Source of the DNA: Hyphomonas sp.
GTDB lineage: Bacteria; Pseudomonadota; Alphaproteobacteria; Caulobacterales; Hyphomonadaceae
Direction: 5' to 3'
NCBI GenBank assembly: GCA_002700305.1
Contig: PACZ01000005.1
Coordinates: 1-63,474, forward strand
DNA: 63,474 nt
In this document: piece after piece, positions 1-9,967 of the stretch
How positions within the stretch are numbered: the stretch's first letter is position 1
Layout: every line of letters starts with the position of its first letter
Notes under the pieces: model-generated
Database searches by the model: none
What the model was told of the DNA's origin: nothing
Seen by the model: the letters and a program-made list of their open reading frames with translations, nothing else
Made by a program: the position numbers and the translations under genes

Positions 1-33
1 GTCGCCTGGCCGCTCAGGAAAAGAGCGCGGTAA

Positions 34-1077
<1,044 letters not shown>

Positions 1078-1115
1078 AGACGGTATAATCAAGGAAACAC
1101 CAGAGGACCCGCCAT

Positions 1116-1994
1116 ATGGCACGTTCGGGCCGGTCAGCTCAGAAAGGCGTCCGGCGCTCTCCCAAGCGCCTCGTCCTTGGTGTGCTCATTTTCGGGTTCG
1201 CGGCGCTCATCATTGCCCAATCCGCCCCGCAAATCAGTCAGTTTTTCAACCCCGTCCGCGCGTCCGTGGGCGACCGCCTCGGCGGCGGGGAACAGATCGG
1301 CCTGTGGGCCCGGCTGACAGGCCGCGCGGCACAGGAACAGCGCATCCGCGAACTGGAAGCTGAGGTGCGCGACCTTTCCCGCTACAAGGCCGCAGCCATC
1401 TCCATGGCTGACCGTCTGGAAGCCTATGAGGAAATCCTCAATCTGCTCGGCGAACCGCCGGCGCGCGGCGTGACAGCACGTGTGACCTCGGAAAGCGAAG
1501 GGCCCTTCGCGCAGACGCTCCTGGCCAATGCCGGCCGCTCTCAGGGGGTCGAGCCGGGGTCTGTCGCAATGAATGAAGGCGGCCTCGTCGGCCGGGTGAT
1601 CCAGCTCGGCGAGCGGTCCTCGCGTATTCTGCTGGTCACCGACTTTAACAGCCGCGTACCGGTGATCGGGGAAGTCTCCGGCGTGCACGCCATCATGCAG
1701 GGCGGTTCGACGAGTTCTGGCACGCTGACAGACCTGCCGGAACGCAGCGACTTTATTGAAGGCGAGCGGATCCTGACCTCCTCGGAAGGCGGTGCCTATC
1801 CGCGTGGCCTTGTGGTGGGCGACGTTCAGAAGTCCGGCAATGACTGGCGCGTCAAATATGCCATGAGCGATGGCTCCTCCGGCTATGTCCAGCTGATCCC
1901 GCCACCCACTGTCGAACGGCCGATTTCCGCCGGAGACCTGCCGGCGCTTGAAGACGGCACATCTGCCAGCCCGACGCAGGGGGCGCGCCGCTGA
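1116..1994 (+). CDS. mreC: Rod shape-determining protein MreC
   Basis: Inner-membrane elongasome protein that links MreB to PBP2 and RodA. It has a basic cytoplasmic N-terminus, one membrane segment at about residues 18-36, a heptad-like coiled coil at about 70-110 (EQRIRELEAEVRDLSRYK) and the beta-rich periplasmic MreC domain with TSESEGPFAQTLLANAGRSQ and GLVGRVIQLGERSSRILLVT. The length of 292 residues is typical. The low-complexity tail after about residue 270 is common in alphaproteobacteria. Its stop shares one base with the mreD start (TGATG), which implies translational coupling. Confidence 0.95.
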   Translation: MARSGRSAQKGVRRSPKRLVLGVLIFGFAALIIAQSAPQISQFFNPVRASVGDRLGGGEQIGLWARLTGRAAQEQRIRELEAEVRDLSRYKAAAISMADRLEAYEEILNLLGEPPARGVTARVTSESEGPFAQTLLANAGRSQGVEPGSVAMNEGGLVGRVIQLGERSSRILLVTDFNSRVPVIGEVSGVHAIMQGGSTSSGTLTDLPERSDFIEGERILTSSEGGAYPRGLVVGDVQKSGNDWRVKYAMSDGSSGYVQLIPPPTVERPISAGDLPALEDGTSASPTQGARR

Positions 1995-2545
1995 TGCCGG
2001 CTTCCTTCCTGACCCGGCGCAGGCAAAGCCTCTGGGCAAAATCGGGCCCGACACCGCGCCTGCTGTTCGGATCCTTCCTGATCGCAACGGTCGGCCTGTT
2101 CGGCCTGACCCGGAACGACATTTTCGGCCTGTCCTTTGCCTGGCCTCACGCAGCCCTCTGGGGTGCGGTCGGCTGGGGGCGGGTCGGCCTTTCCATCCGC
2201 CCCATGATTATCCTGATCGTGTTCGGCGCCATTCAGGACGTCATCTTCCACGCCCCGATGGGAAGCTTCGAGGTCGTCAATCTGATGACCTATGCTGCCA
2301 GCACGGCAATTTCGTCAGAGTTTGATGTCACCAATGAGCCGCTGATCGCCATTATTGCGACGACGCTCCTGTTTGCAGGGGCTTTCCTGCTGCTCTGGCT
2401 GATGGCATCCACGCTGGAAGACCATCCGGTCCGCCTTCTGCCACTGGTCGCGGCCATGCTGACGACAGGCCTGCTTTATGCGCTGATCCACAAAGTGTTC
2501 GATCTTGGCCGCAGGCCGGGTGAGACGCCAGGGCAGGCGTCATGA
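1994..2545 (+). CDS. mreD: Rod shape-determining membrane protein MreD
   Basis: Small polytopic protein of the elongasome. The 183 residues contain about five hydrophobic segments (for example LLFGSFLIATVGLFGLTR, MIILIVFGAIQDVIFHAP and ATTLLFAGAFLLLWLMAS). The polar GAIQDVIFHAPMGSFEVVNL loop is the conserved MreD signature region. MreD is poorly conserved overall, so the name rests partly on its place between mreC and mrdA. It starts on the last base of mreC and overlaps mrdA by four bases. Confidence 0.9.
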   Translation: MPASFLTRRRQSLWAKSGPTPRLLFGSFLIATVGLFGLTRNDIFGLSFAWPHAALWGAVGWGRVGLSIRPMIILIVFGAIQDVIFHAPMGSFEVVNLMTYAASTAISSEFDVTNEPLIAIIATTLLFAGAFLLLWLMASTLEDHPVRLLPLVAAMLTTGLLYALIHKVFDLGRRPGETPGQAS

Positions 2546-4476
2546 GCAAGAGCTTCAACCCCGACCAGGAATTCTCCCGGCGCATGCTGATGGCAGGTGT
2601 CGGCGGAGGCGTCGTGTGGGCTGGCCTCGTCGCGCGCCTGTTCCAGCTGCAGATCCTGGAAGGCAAGAAATACGACAAGCTGGCGAATGAGAACCACATC
2701 AAGCTGGAACTCGCTCCGCCGCAGCGGGGGCGGATTCTCGACCGCTTCGGCAAGCCGCTCGCATCGCATCGCCGCGCTGGACGGGTCACCGTCATTCCGG
2801 AACAGCTGGACGACCCCGCCGCGACCATTGCCAGCATCGCCAAGCTGATCGAAATTTCGGATTCCCGGGTTGAGCGCGTGATGGAGGATATCCAGCGCGC
2901 CCGCCTGCGCCGTGCGGCGTTCCTGCCTGTCATCGTGGCGAACGAGCTTTCCTATGAAGACTTCGCCCGGATGAATGTCCACGCTGTGGAACTGCCGGGG
3001 GTCCAGGTGGAGATGGCCCTGACCCGGTCCTATCCGCGCGGCCGGGATTTTGCGCACGTTCTGGGCTATGTCGCCCGTGCCAGCCAGGACGATCTGGAAC
3101 GCCTGACCGAAGGCAAGACAGTCGACGAAGCCACGACCATCGAGCGGATGTTCCGGCATCCTGACATGCGGACCGGGCGGCAGGGGATGGAGCGCTTCGC
3201 CGAGGAATGGCTGCGCGGAAAGCCGGGCTTCAAGAAGCTGGTCACCAATGCGGCCGGACGGGTCATCGATCAGATTCCGGATGAACGCCTCGCACCCGAA
3301 GCCGGCAAGGACCTGTTCGTCACGATCGACATGGACCTGCAGCGGGTCGCGATTGAGCGGTTTGAAGGCGAAAGCGGCGCAGCCGTGGTCGTCGAGATCG
3401 AAAGCGGCGATGTCCTGGCCATGGTGTCGACGCCGGCCTTTGACCCCAATGATTTCGTCAACGGGATTTCCGGCACGGACTATGCCGCCCTGCGGGATGA
3501 TTCCCGTGCGCCGCTCTATCCGCGTGCGCATGGCGGGGTCTATCCGCCAGGGTCGACCTTCAAGATGGTCGTCGCAACGGCGGCGCTGGAAACCGGCGCG
3601 ATCAAGCCGACGGACAAGGTGCACTGCAACGGCTACTACCATTTCGGGAACCGCACTTGGCATTGCTGGAAAAAGGGCGGCCACGGAACGGTGGATCTGC
3701 ACGGCGGCATCAAGGGCTCCTGCGACGTCTATTTCTATGAGATTGCCCGCCGGGCCGGGGCGCAGGCCATTGCCGATACGGCGCACAAATTCGGTTTTGG
3801 CCAGGCCTGGTCGCTCGGCATGACCGGTGCGCGCGGCGGCCTGGTGCCTGATCCGGAATGGAAGATGCGGGTCCGCAAGGAACCCTGGTATGAGGGCGAA
3901 ACGCTGAATTTCGGCATCGGGCAGGGCCAGCTCGGTGTCACGCCGCTGCAGCTGGCGCTGATGACCGCCCGGATCGCCACCGAAGGCCATTCGCTGAAAC
4001 CCAAGCTGATCGGTGTCGGACCGCAGGATCCGGACGATCATGTGCTGGATGCGCCGCTCGACCCGGAAATCATGAAAATGATGAAGTCGGGCATGTATGG
4101 CGTGACGTCCGAATGGGGCGGCACGGCACGTAGCTCCGGCGATTTGGGGCTCGGCGGCCCGCGCCTTGCGGGCAAGACAGGCACGGCGCAGGTTCGCCGC
4201 ATTACGGCCGCTGAACGTGCCACGGGTGTGCGAAAGGGGCAGGACATTGAGCGTGAGCTGCGCGACCACGCCCTGTTTGTTGCCTATGCCCCGGCCGACA
4301 ATCCGAAATATGCGATTTCCGTCGTCGTTGAGCACGGAGAGGGCGGCTCGCGCACCGCCGCGCCGGTCGCCCGCGATATTCTCGCACACGCCATCCGCAC
4401 CAATAGCGGCCGCAAGCCGGCATGGACGAAGAGCGCGTCCATCGACCGGTCCGATAAAGAAGGCACGCCGACATGA
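2542..4476 (+). CDS. mrdA: Penicillin-binding protein 2, elongation transpeptidase
   Basis: Class B penicillin-binding protein that cross-links peptidoglycan during lateral growth, paired with RodA. There is one N-terminal membrane segment (MLMAGVGGGVVWAGLVARLF), then a dimerisation region, then the transpeptidase domain. The active-site motifs are intact: STFK with nucleophile S338, SCD at S393 (the PBP2 form of SxN) and KTG at K545. The length of 644 residues is normal. ATGA overlaps join it to mreD before and rodA after, so PBP2 and RodA are likely made in matched amounts. Confidence 0.96.
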   Translation: MSKSFNPDQEFSRRMLMAGVGGGVVWAGLVARLFQLQILEGKKYDKLANENHIKLELAPPQRGRILDRFGKPLASHRRAGRVTVIPEQLDDPAATIASIAKLIEISDSRVERVMEDIQRARLRRAAFLPVIVANELSYEDFARMNVHAVELPGVQVEMALTRSYPRGRDFAHVLGYVARASQDDLERLTEGKTVDEATTIERMFRHPDMRTGRQGMERFAEEWLRGKPGFKKLVTNAAGRVIDQIPDERLAPEAGKDLFVTIDMDLQRVAIERFEGESGAAVVVEIESGDVLAMVSTPAFDPNDFVNGISGTDYAALRDDSRAPLYPRAHGGVYPPGSTFKMVVATAALETGAIKPTDKVHCNGYYHFGNRTWHCWKKGGHGTVDLHGGIKGSCDVYFYEIARRAGAQAIADTAHKFGFGQAWSLGMTGARGGLVPDPEWKMRVRKEPWYEGETLNFGIGQGQLGVTPLQLALMTARIATEGHSLKPKLIGVGPQDPDDHVLDAPLDPEIMKMMKSGMYGVTSEWGGTARSSGDLGLGGPRLAGKTGTAQVRRITAAERATGVRKGQDIERELRDHALFVAYAPADNPKYAISVVVEHGEGGSRTAAPVARDILAHAIRTNSGRKPAWTKSASIDRSDKEGTPT

Positions 4477-5696
4477 GCCGCGATGGCAGCTTCAGCGGCT
4501 ACAGCCGGGGGGAAGCGCGCACGCGGACTGCCCGGTCGCTCAATTTTGACGGCACGTCGTCCGGCTTGCTTGGCAAGATGGCGCGGCTGCCCTGGGGCTT
4601 CATCCTGCTGATCGTCGCCATGGCGCTGATCGGCATCGCGATGCTCTACTCTTCGACCTTCACCAATCCGGCCGAGCAGCATTTGTGGAAGCTTCAGCTG
4701 ATCCGCTTCATCATCTGCTTCGGCATCATGATCGCGCTGGCAATGCTGCCATTGTCCTGGTGGATGAATTTGTCCTGGCTGGCTTATGCCGGAACCATAT
4801 TGCTGTTGTTGGCAGTGGAGTTCTTTGGAGTCATGGGCGGTGGGGCGCAGCGCTGGCTGAAGATTGGCCCGGTTGCCGTCCAGCCTTCGGAATTTGCCAA
4901 GCTTGCCGTGACGCTGGCGCTTGCACGATATTATCACGGGATGCTGGGGGCGAACGGGTCCCGTTTCTTCATTCATATCGGCGCGGCGGTGATTATCCTG
5001 ATCCCGGCCGCGCTCGTCTTCCTCCAGCCGGATTTGGGCACCGCGCTTGCGATTGTTGCGTCCGGCGGTGTGGTCGTTTTCCTGGCCGGCCTGTCGGGGC
5101 GGGTCATCCTGGCCGGGATCGGTGCGGCCGTGGCGGCGGTCTGGCCGGTCTACCAGTTCGTGCTGGAACCCTATCAGCGCGGGCGCGTGGACACGTTCCT
5201 GGCGCAATTGTTCGGGTCCAGCGGCGCGTCGACCTCACTGGGTGAAAGCTACCAGATCGAGCAGGCAAAAATTGCCATCGGCGCCGGCGGTCTGAACGGG
5301 AAGGGCTGGCTGCAGGGCATCCAGTCCCAGCAGGACTATGTGCCTGAGCAACACACGGATTTCATTCTGACCGTGATTGCCGAGGAATTCGGCTTCCTTG
5401 GCGCGACGGCCATCCTGGTCGGCTTCGCCATCCTGCTCGGCTGGTCGCTCTACACGGCTTTCCAGTCTGCCAGCAGTTTCGGCCGTTATGCGGCAGCGGG
5501 GGCGACGGCGACGGTCGCCTTCTATGTCGTCTTCAATGTGGCGATGGTGCTTGGCCTGTTGCCAGTGGTGGGCATGCCATTGCCTCTTATCTCATACGGT
5601 GGCACAGCCATGCTCACAGCGATGTCGTGTTTCGGCCTGATCCTTTCGGCCTATCTGCATCGCGACGACAAACTCAATACAACGGGGTTGTTCTGA
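4473..5696 (+). CDS. rodA: SEDS glycosyltransferase RodA
   Basis: Peptidoglycan polymerase of the elongasome and partner of PBP2. The 407 residues form about ten membrane segments after a 35-residue cytoplasmic N-terminus. SEDS signatures are present: GGAQRWLKIGPVAVQPSEFA, LQPDLGTALAIVASGG (containing the catalytic-region Asp), QQDYVPEQHTDFILTVIAEE and GMPLPLISYGGTAML. It overlaps mrdA by four bases and is the last gene of the mre operon. The next gene starts 82 bases later behind what looks like its own promoter. Confidence 0.96.
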   Translation: MSRDGSFSGYSRGEARTRTARSLNFDGTSSGLLGKMARLPWGFILLIVAMALIGIAMLYSSTFTNPAEQHLWKLQLIRFIICFGIMIALAMLPLSWWMNLSWLAYAGTILLLLAVEFFGVMGGGAQRWLKIGPVAVQPSEFAKLAVTLALARYYHGMLGANGSRFFIHIGAAVIILIPAALVFLQPDLGTALAIVASGGVVVFLAGLSGRVILAGIGAAVAAVWPVYQFVLEPYQRGRVDTFLAQLFGSSGASTSLGESYQIEQAKIAIGAGGLNGKGWLQGIQSQQDYVPEQHTDFILTVIAEEFGFLGATAILVGFAILLGWSLYTAFQSASSFGRYAAAGATATVAFYVVFNVAMVLGLLPVVGMPLPLISYGGTAMLTAMSCFGLILSAYLHRDDKLNTTGLF

Positions 5697-5740
5697 CCCT
5701 GACGCAGCATATGGCGTTGATTTTTGTTTCACCGCCTATA

Positions 5741-5754
5741 GTTTCGCGCGAAAC
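5741..5754. promoter_or_regulatory. Perfect 14-bp palindrome before transporter gene
   Basis: GTTTCGCGCGAAAC is a perfect inverted repeat 25 bases before the NSS transporter start, next to AT-rich promoter-like sequence (CCTATAG before it, ATTATA after it). It differs only in the two central-flanking positions from a ParB parS palindrome (GTTTCACGTGAAAC) and also resembles Noc-type sites. A local repressor operator is the simpler reading. Confidence 0.5.
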
Positions 5755-5778
5755 ATTATACCCTGGGGAGAGGGAAGT

Positions 5779-7203
5779 ATGGCAACAATCGCCCGCAAGG
5801 CAGACACTTGGAGCTCGCGCTTCGGGTTCATCATGGCTGCCGTTGGTTCTTCGGTCGGACTCGGCAATTTCTGGCGGTTTCCATACACCGCTGGTGAGAA
5901 TGGCGGCGGCGCCTTCATCCTGATCTACATTGCCTGTGTGATCCTGATCGGCCTGCCTGTGCTGATGGCGGAATACGGCATGGGCCGCAAATCCGGCATG
6001 TCGGCCGTGGAAGGCGTGGAGTCGCTGGCCCGGGCGGAAAGCAAGTCCCAGAGATGGGGCATGGTCGGCTGGATCGGCACGATCACGGCGACCTTTATCC
6101 TGTCGTTCTACATGGTGATCTCCGCCTGGCTGCTGGCCTTCGTGATCCAGGCCATGAAGAACGGATTTGCCGGCATGGATGCCGCAAGCTCCGGCAGCAA
6201 TTTCGCCAATGTCATCGGGCAGGGCGAGCATGCGCTGGCGTCGAAATGGTACATGCTGGCGCTGCTGGCGGCCTTCATCATTGCAAATATCGCCATTGTC
6301 GGCCGGGGTGTGAAAGGCGGCATCGAGAAGGCGGCCAGCGTTCTGATGCCGGCCTTCTTCGTGATCCTCCTGGTCATCGTCGGTTTCTCCCTGTCGCGCG
6401 GCAATGCCGGGGAGACATTTGCCTTCCTGTTCCAGCCCAAATGGGAAGATGTCGGCTTCAAGACTTTCCTTGAAGCGGTCGGCCAGGCCTTCTTCTCCAT
6501 CGGTGTCGGGGTCGGCCTGATGATCACCTATGGCGCCTATCTGGACCGCGGCACCAATATCCCGCGATCTTCCGTCATCATTGCAGGATCGGACACGTTC
6601 GTCGCGCTGATCGCCGGCTTTGCGATCTTCCCGATCGTGTTTGCCGCCGGGCTCGATCCGGCCGGCGGCCCGAGCCTCTTCTTCGTGTCGATGCCGGTGG
6701 CGCTCGGCAATCTCGGACCCATCGGTTACCTGATGTCGGTCCTGTTCTTTGCGCTGGCGCTGTTTGCCGCCTTCACCTCGTCGATCTCGCTGCTGGAAGT
6801 GTCTGTTTCCTGGCTGGAAGAACGCCAGGGCGTGACCCGGCTCGGCGCGGCAACGGGCGTGGGCTTCATGCTCTGGATGGTCGGTGCAGCCTATATTTTC
6901 TCGACCGAATATCTCGACTTCATGGACTTCATCACAGGCAACGTCCTCTTGCCGCTGGGCGGCCTGCTGGTCGCGATCTTTGCCGGCTGGGTTCTGTCAC
7001 GCGACATGCTGACGTCGGAGCTGGGCGAGGGCAACATCATGAATGTCTGGCGCTTCCTGATGCGCTGGTTCGTGCCGGCCTTTGTCGGGTTCGTTCTGTT
7101 CTTTGGTTTCTTCGACAAGATCCAGGACCAGTACCATGTCCAGCTGCCGGGCTTCCTGGAAACCCTGCTGGGCCCGAATTACGAGTTGCCGCCCGCGGAG
7201 TGA
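5779..7203 (+). CDS. Sodium-dependent transporter, NSS (SNF) family
   Basis: LeuT-fold Na+/amino acid symporter of the inner membrane. The family signature GSSVGLGNFWRFPYTAGENGG near residues 22-42 covers the sodium and substrate site of TM1, and the next segments include IGLPVLMAEYGMGRKSG. About eleven to twelve hydrophobic helices fit within 474 residues, the usual bacterial length. A strong ribosome binding site (GGGGAGAGGGAAGT) precedes the ATG. The substrate cannot be told from sequence; amino acids such as tyrosine or tryptophan are typical. It looks monocistronic, with a strong terminator downstream. Confidence 0.92.
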   Translation: MATIARKADTWSSRFGFIMAAVGSSVGLGNFWRFPYTAGENGGGAFILIYIACVILIGLPVLMAEYGMGRKSGMSAVEGVESLARAESKSQRWGMVGWIGTITATFILSFYMVISAWLLAFVIQAMKNGFAGMDAASSGSNFANVIGQGEHALASKWYMLALLAAFIIANIAIVGRGVKGGIEKAASVLMPAFFVILLVIVGFSLSRGNAGETFAFLFQPKWEDVGFKTFLEAVGQAFFSIGVGVGLMITYGAYLDRGTNIPRSSVIIAGSDTFVALIAGFAIFPIVFAAGLDPAGGPSLFFVSMPVALGNLGPIGYLMSVLFFALALFAAFTSSISLLEVSVSWLEERQGVTRLGAATGVGFMLWMVGAAYIFSTEYLDFMDFITGNVLLPLGGLLVAIFAGWVLSRDMLTSELGEGNIMNVWRFLMRWFVPAFVGFVLFFGFFDKIQDQYHVQLPGFLETLLGPNYELPPAE

Positions 7204-7272
7204 ACGGTCTTCAGCGGGCACGCCCGCACCCTCACGAACACCGTCTATAGACCATCAATACACCCTATATAG

Positions 7273-7302
7273 AAACGCCCTCCACGTGGTGGAGGGCGTT
7301 TT
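7273..7302. terminator. Bidirectional rho-independent terminator
   Basis: An 11-bp perfect stem (ACGCCCTCCAC, 7275-7285, paired with 7289-7299) has a three-base loop, with A residues before it and TTTT after it. It sits between the convergent transporter and prolyl iminopeptidase genes and can end transcription from both. Confidence 0.88.
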
Positions 7303-7341
7303 CATGTCGGGCTTCAGATCCATCGGAGGATCAGACAGGGA

Positions 7342-8331
7342 TCAGGCGCGGACTTTCGAGCCGTAAACGCCGGCAAAATGATCCGTCGCCTGAATCAGCT
7401 TGTCGACGATGCCGGGCTCCATGGAGGAGTGACCGGCATCCGGCACGATGTGCAGCTCGGCTTTCGGCCAGGCTTTCGACAAGGCCCAGGCCGTCGATAG
7501 CGGGGTCACGACATCATAGCGGCCATGAACGATGACGCCCGGAATGTTCTTCAGCTTTTCCGCACACTGTTCCAGCAGCCAGTTGTCACTGGCGAAGAAC
7601 CCCCGATTGACGAAATAGTGGCACTCGATCCGGGCGAACGCGTCGACGAAGTCATCCTCATTGAAGCGGGGCGGGGTGGTCAGCGGCCCCTTGATGGACA
7701 GAGTCTCGCCCTCCCAGCGCGACCAGGCGCGGGCGGCCTCGATCCGGGTTTGGCGGTCGTCGCCAGTCAGGCGGCGATGGAACGCCATCAGCAGGTCGTC
7801 GCGCTCGTCTTCCGGGATCGGCGCGATGTAGCGGTCATAGGCGTCCGGGAACAGACGGCTGGCGCCGCTTTGGTAGAACCATTGCACTTCAGGTTTCGAG
7901 ACGAGGAAGATGCCGCGCAGAACCAGGCCGAGCGTCCGGTCCGGATGAGTCACGCCATAGGCGAGTGACAGCGTCGATCCCCAGGATCCTCCGAACACGA
8001 GCCACTGATTGACGCCAACATGTTCACGCAGTGCCTCAATATCGTCCACCAGGTCCCAGGTCGTGTTTTCGCGAAGTTCGGAATGTGGTGTGGACCGTCC
8101 ACAACCGCGCTGATCGAAGAGGAAGATGCGGTAGCGCTCAGGATCGAAAAAGCGCCGCATTTCGGGGCTTGAGCCGCCGCCGGGGCCGCCATGCAGGGCG
8201 ACAACAGGCACGCCATTCGGGTTGCCTGATTCTTCCCAGTAGATTTCGTGGATATCCGAGACGCGCAACCTACCGGAGCGGCGGGCTTCGTGTCTGGGAT
8301 ACAAAATGCGGCGGGGCGGGCGTCTATTCAT
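7342..8331 (-). CDS. pip: Proline iminopeptidase
   Basis: Cytoplasmic alpha/beta-hydrolase that removes N-terminal proline from peptides (peptidase family S33). The family blocks are clear: ALHGGPGGGSSPEMRRFFDP (oxyanion region), FLFDQRGCGRSTPH, the nucleophile elbow GGSWGST with S116, VHGRYDVVTPLSTAW with the catalytic Asp, and DAGHSSMEP with the catalytic His. The 329 residues are close to the usual 310-330. It is convergent with the NSS transporter and divergent from the small lipoprotein gene. Confidence 0.94.
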   Translation of the reverse strand: MNRRPPRRILYPRHEARRSGRLRVSDIHEIYWEESGNPNGVPVVALHGGPGGGSSPEMRRFFDPERYRIFLFDQRGCGRSTPHSELRENTTWDLVDDIEALREHVGVNQWLVFGGSWGSTLSLAYGVTHPDRTLGLVLRGIFLVSKPEVQWFYQSGASRLFPDAYDRYIAPIPEDERDDLLMAFHRRLTGDDRQTRIEAARAWSRWEGETLSIKGPLTTPPRFNEDDFVDAFARIECHYFVNRGFFASDNWLLEQCAEKLKNIPGVIVHGRYDVVTPLSTAWALSKAWPKAELHIVPDAGHSSMEPGIVDKLIQATDHFAGVYGSKVRA

Positions 8332-8388
8332 TCACTCTTCACCTAATTTCGTTCAAACTGCCGTCTGAGGTGGACATGGTTCCCGTCG

Positions 8389-8409
8389 TTACGTACAGAA
8401 TATTACGTA
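8389..8409. repeat. Direct repeat TTACGTA x2
   Basis: Two exact TTACGTA copies (8389-8395 and 8403-8409) are separated by seven bases, in the 111-bp gap between divergent pip and the lipoprotein gene. Each contains the palindrome TACGTA. A spacing of 14 bp is not a full helical turn multiple. A transcription factor site is possible; the factor is unknown. Confidence 0.35.
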
Positions 8410-8442
8410 TTGGGGCCCAAACAGAATGCAGGTGGCTGTTTG

Positions 8443-9063
8443 ATGCGTAGCGTAATTCTGGGTGTATCCCTATGCCTTCTTGCAGGATGCGCAACCGTTT
8501 CCATGGTTCCGGGGGAGGCTCTGGTCCAGGCCGGGCTGTCTCAAAACCAATCATCCCTGCGCACCGCGTCCAGTGAATATTGCGACAAGGCCGTCGATGC
8601 CGGTTGGGTCAAAGCCAACAATGGCCTGGCGGGGCTCGCCAATACGCTGATCAATGGCATCACGAACGACCCGGCCCATGCCGACACATATGCTGCGCGT
8701 ATCGGCGCCGGGACCGAAGCGCCCGCGCTGGTTCTGGCGCGCATCGTCTCCGACAGCCAGGAAGCCCGCGCAGGCCTCAGCGATGTCAGCCGCGAAGCGC
8801 ATTCCCTGCTGCAGGACACCGGTGCGCACACGGCAAGCCGCGCAGACGTGATGAGCTATGAGCGCGCACTCGTTCGTGCACAGATGGCTTATCGCAGCTT
8901 CCAGAGTGCGCTTGGCGAAGTTTCCGCCCGGTCCGACATGGACATCGACACCGCCCCCGTGGACAAGGAACTCGGCGCGTTTGAAGACGTGATCGACAAT
9001 GCCCGCGAAACGGCGGACGAACTGGCCGACAAATACGCCTCCGTCAGTTCCGCACAATCCTGA
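8443..9063 (+). CDS. Hypothetical lipoprotein
   Basis: Unknown function. The start chosen is MRSVILGVSLCLLAGCATV, because this gives a clean lipoprotein signal with lipobox LAGC (Cys at residue 16). An in-frame ATG eleven codons earlier would spoil the signal. The remaining 190 residues are hydrophilic and mostly helical (SDSQEARAGLSDVSREAHSL, FEDVIDNARETADELADKY), with no recognised domain. It is likely tethered to the inner leaflet of the outer membrane. It is divergent from pip. Confidence 0.7.
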   Translation: MRSVILGVSLCLLAGCATVSMVPGEALVQAGLSQNQSSLRTASSEYCDKAVDAGWVKANNGLAGLANTLINGITNDPAHADTYAARIGAGTEAPALVLARIVSDSQEARAGLSDVSREAHSLLQDTGAHTASRADVMSYERALVRAQMAYRSFQSALGEVSARSDMDIDTAPVDKELGAFEDVIDNARETADELADKYASVSSAQS

Positions 9064-9075
9064 TCGGTTTCGATC

Positions 9076-9438
9076 TCAATCCGACTTTCTGAGACTGCCG
9101 AGCGCGGCCATGGCCCAGCCTGCCAGCAGGGACACGCCGCCGATCGGTGTGATCGCACCGAACCAGCGGGGCGCGCCCAGCGCCATGGCATAGAGTGTTC
9201 CGGCAAAGATCACCGCGCCCAGAACCATCAGCCACCCGCCGGTGCGGATGAGGCCCGCCCGGACGGAAAGGCCGATGGTCAGCGCCGCGCCCGCATGGGG
9301 CAGGACGTAGAGCGTCGCCGTGTGCCACCAGTCCATGCCTTCCGCCGTCAGCCTGCCGTCCAGCGCATGCGCGCCAAAGGCGCCGAGTGCGACGCCCAAA
9401 AAGCCAATGAGGGCAGCGGCGGCGGCGAGCCGGTTCAA
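9076..9438 (-). CDS. DUF423 family membrane protein
   Basis: Small inner-membrane protein of 120 residues with four hydrophobic segments. The pattern AALIGFLGVALGAFGAHAL near the N-terminus and the DWWHTATLYVLPHAGAALTI stretch match the DUF423 (YgdD-like) family, whose function is unknown. It overlaps the upstream thioesterase gene by four bases (ATGA), so the two are co-transcribed. Confidence 0.85.
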   Translation of the reverse strand: MNRLAAAAALIGFLGVALGAFGAHALDGRLTAEGMDWWHTATLYVLPHAGAALTIGLSVRAGLIRTGGWLMVLGAVIFAGTLYAMALGAPRWFGAITPIGGVSLLAGWAMAALGSLRKSD

Positions 9439-9863
9439 GCGGCGGCATCCTTCCGGGGCAGGGCATAGGTCACAACGGCGTGGCTGGACGGCTTGGTGGC
9501 GCCTTCAACGCGCACGTCCACATCCATCACGGCGAGGGTCTGGCCGATCTTCATGATGCGGGCATCGGCCAGCACGACGTCGCCGATACAGGGGCGAAGG
9601 AAGCTCATGTTCAGGCTGCTTGTCACGGCCATGGGTTCCAGTCCGGTTACGGTCATCACGGCGAAATAGGAGGCCGTATCCACCAGCGACATCTGCGTCG
9701 GCCCCGAGATATAGCCGCCAGGGCGAAGATTTGTCTTGTCGGCTCTTAGCCGCACCACGGCGCGGCCTTCCACCATTTCCACGATTTCCGTGCGCACCGA
9801 CTGGCCTTCAAAGGCCTGGCGCAGGAATGTGTTGGCTTCCTCCGGATTCATTTTACAGGTCAT
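9435..9863 (-). CDS. PaaI-type hotdog thioesterase
   Basis: Predicted acyl-CoA thioesterase with a single hotdog fold, 142 residues. The signature GGYISGPTQMSLVDTASYFAVM contains the Gly-Gly turn and the acidic residue (Asp) on the central helix used for catalysis in PaaI-like enzymes. It is followed by TSSLNMSFLRPCIGDVVLADARI, the typical second hotdog strand block. It is the first gene of a two-gene minus-strand unit with the DUF423 protein. The substrate is unknown. Confidence 0.85.
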   Translation of the reverse strand: MTCKMNPEEANTFLRQAFEGQSVRTEIVEMVEGRAVVRLRADKTNLRPGGYISGPTQMSLVDTASYFAVMTVTGLEPMAVTSSLNMSFLRPCIGDVVLADARIMKIGQTLAVMDVDVRVEGATKPSSHAVVTYALPRKDAAA

Positions 9864-9967
9864 ACTGCCTCCCTCGCGTCACCCCTTGTCGCCGGGGCTT
9901 GCCTCGTACACCCTAGCTTGCATGACAGGCCCGCCAAGAGGTCACCCAGAGGAAGGAAGTGCGAACT

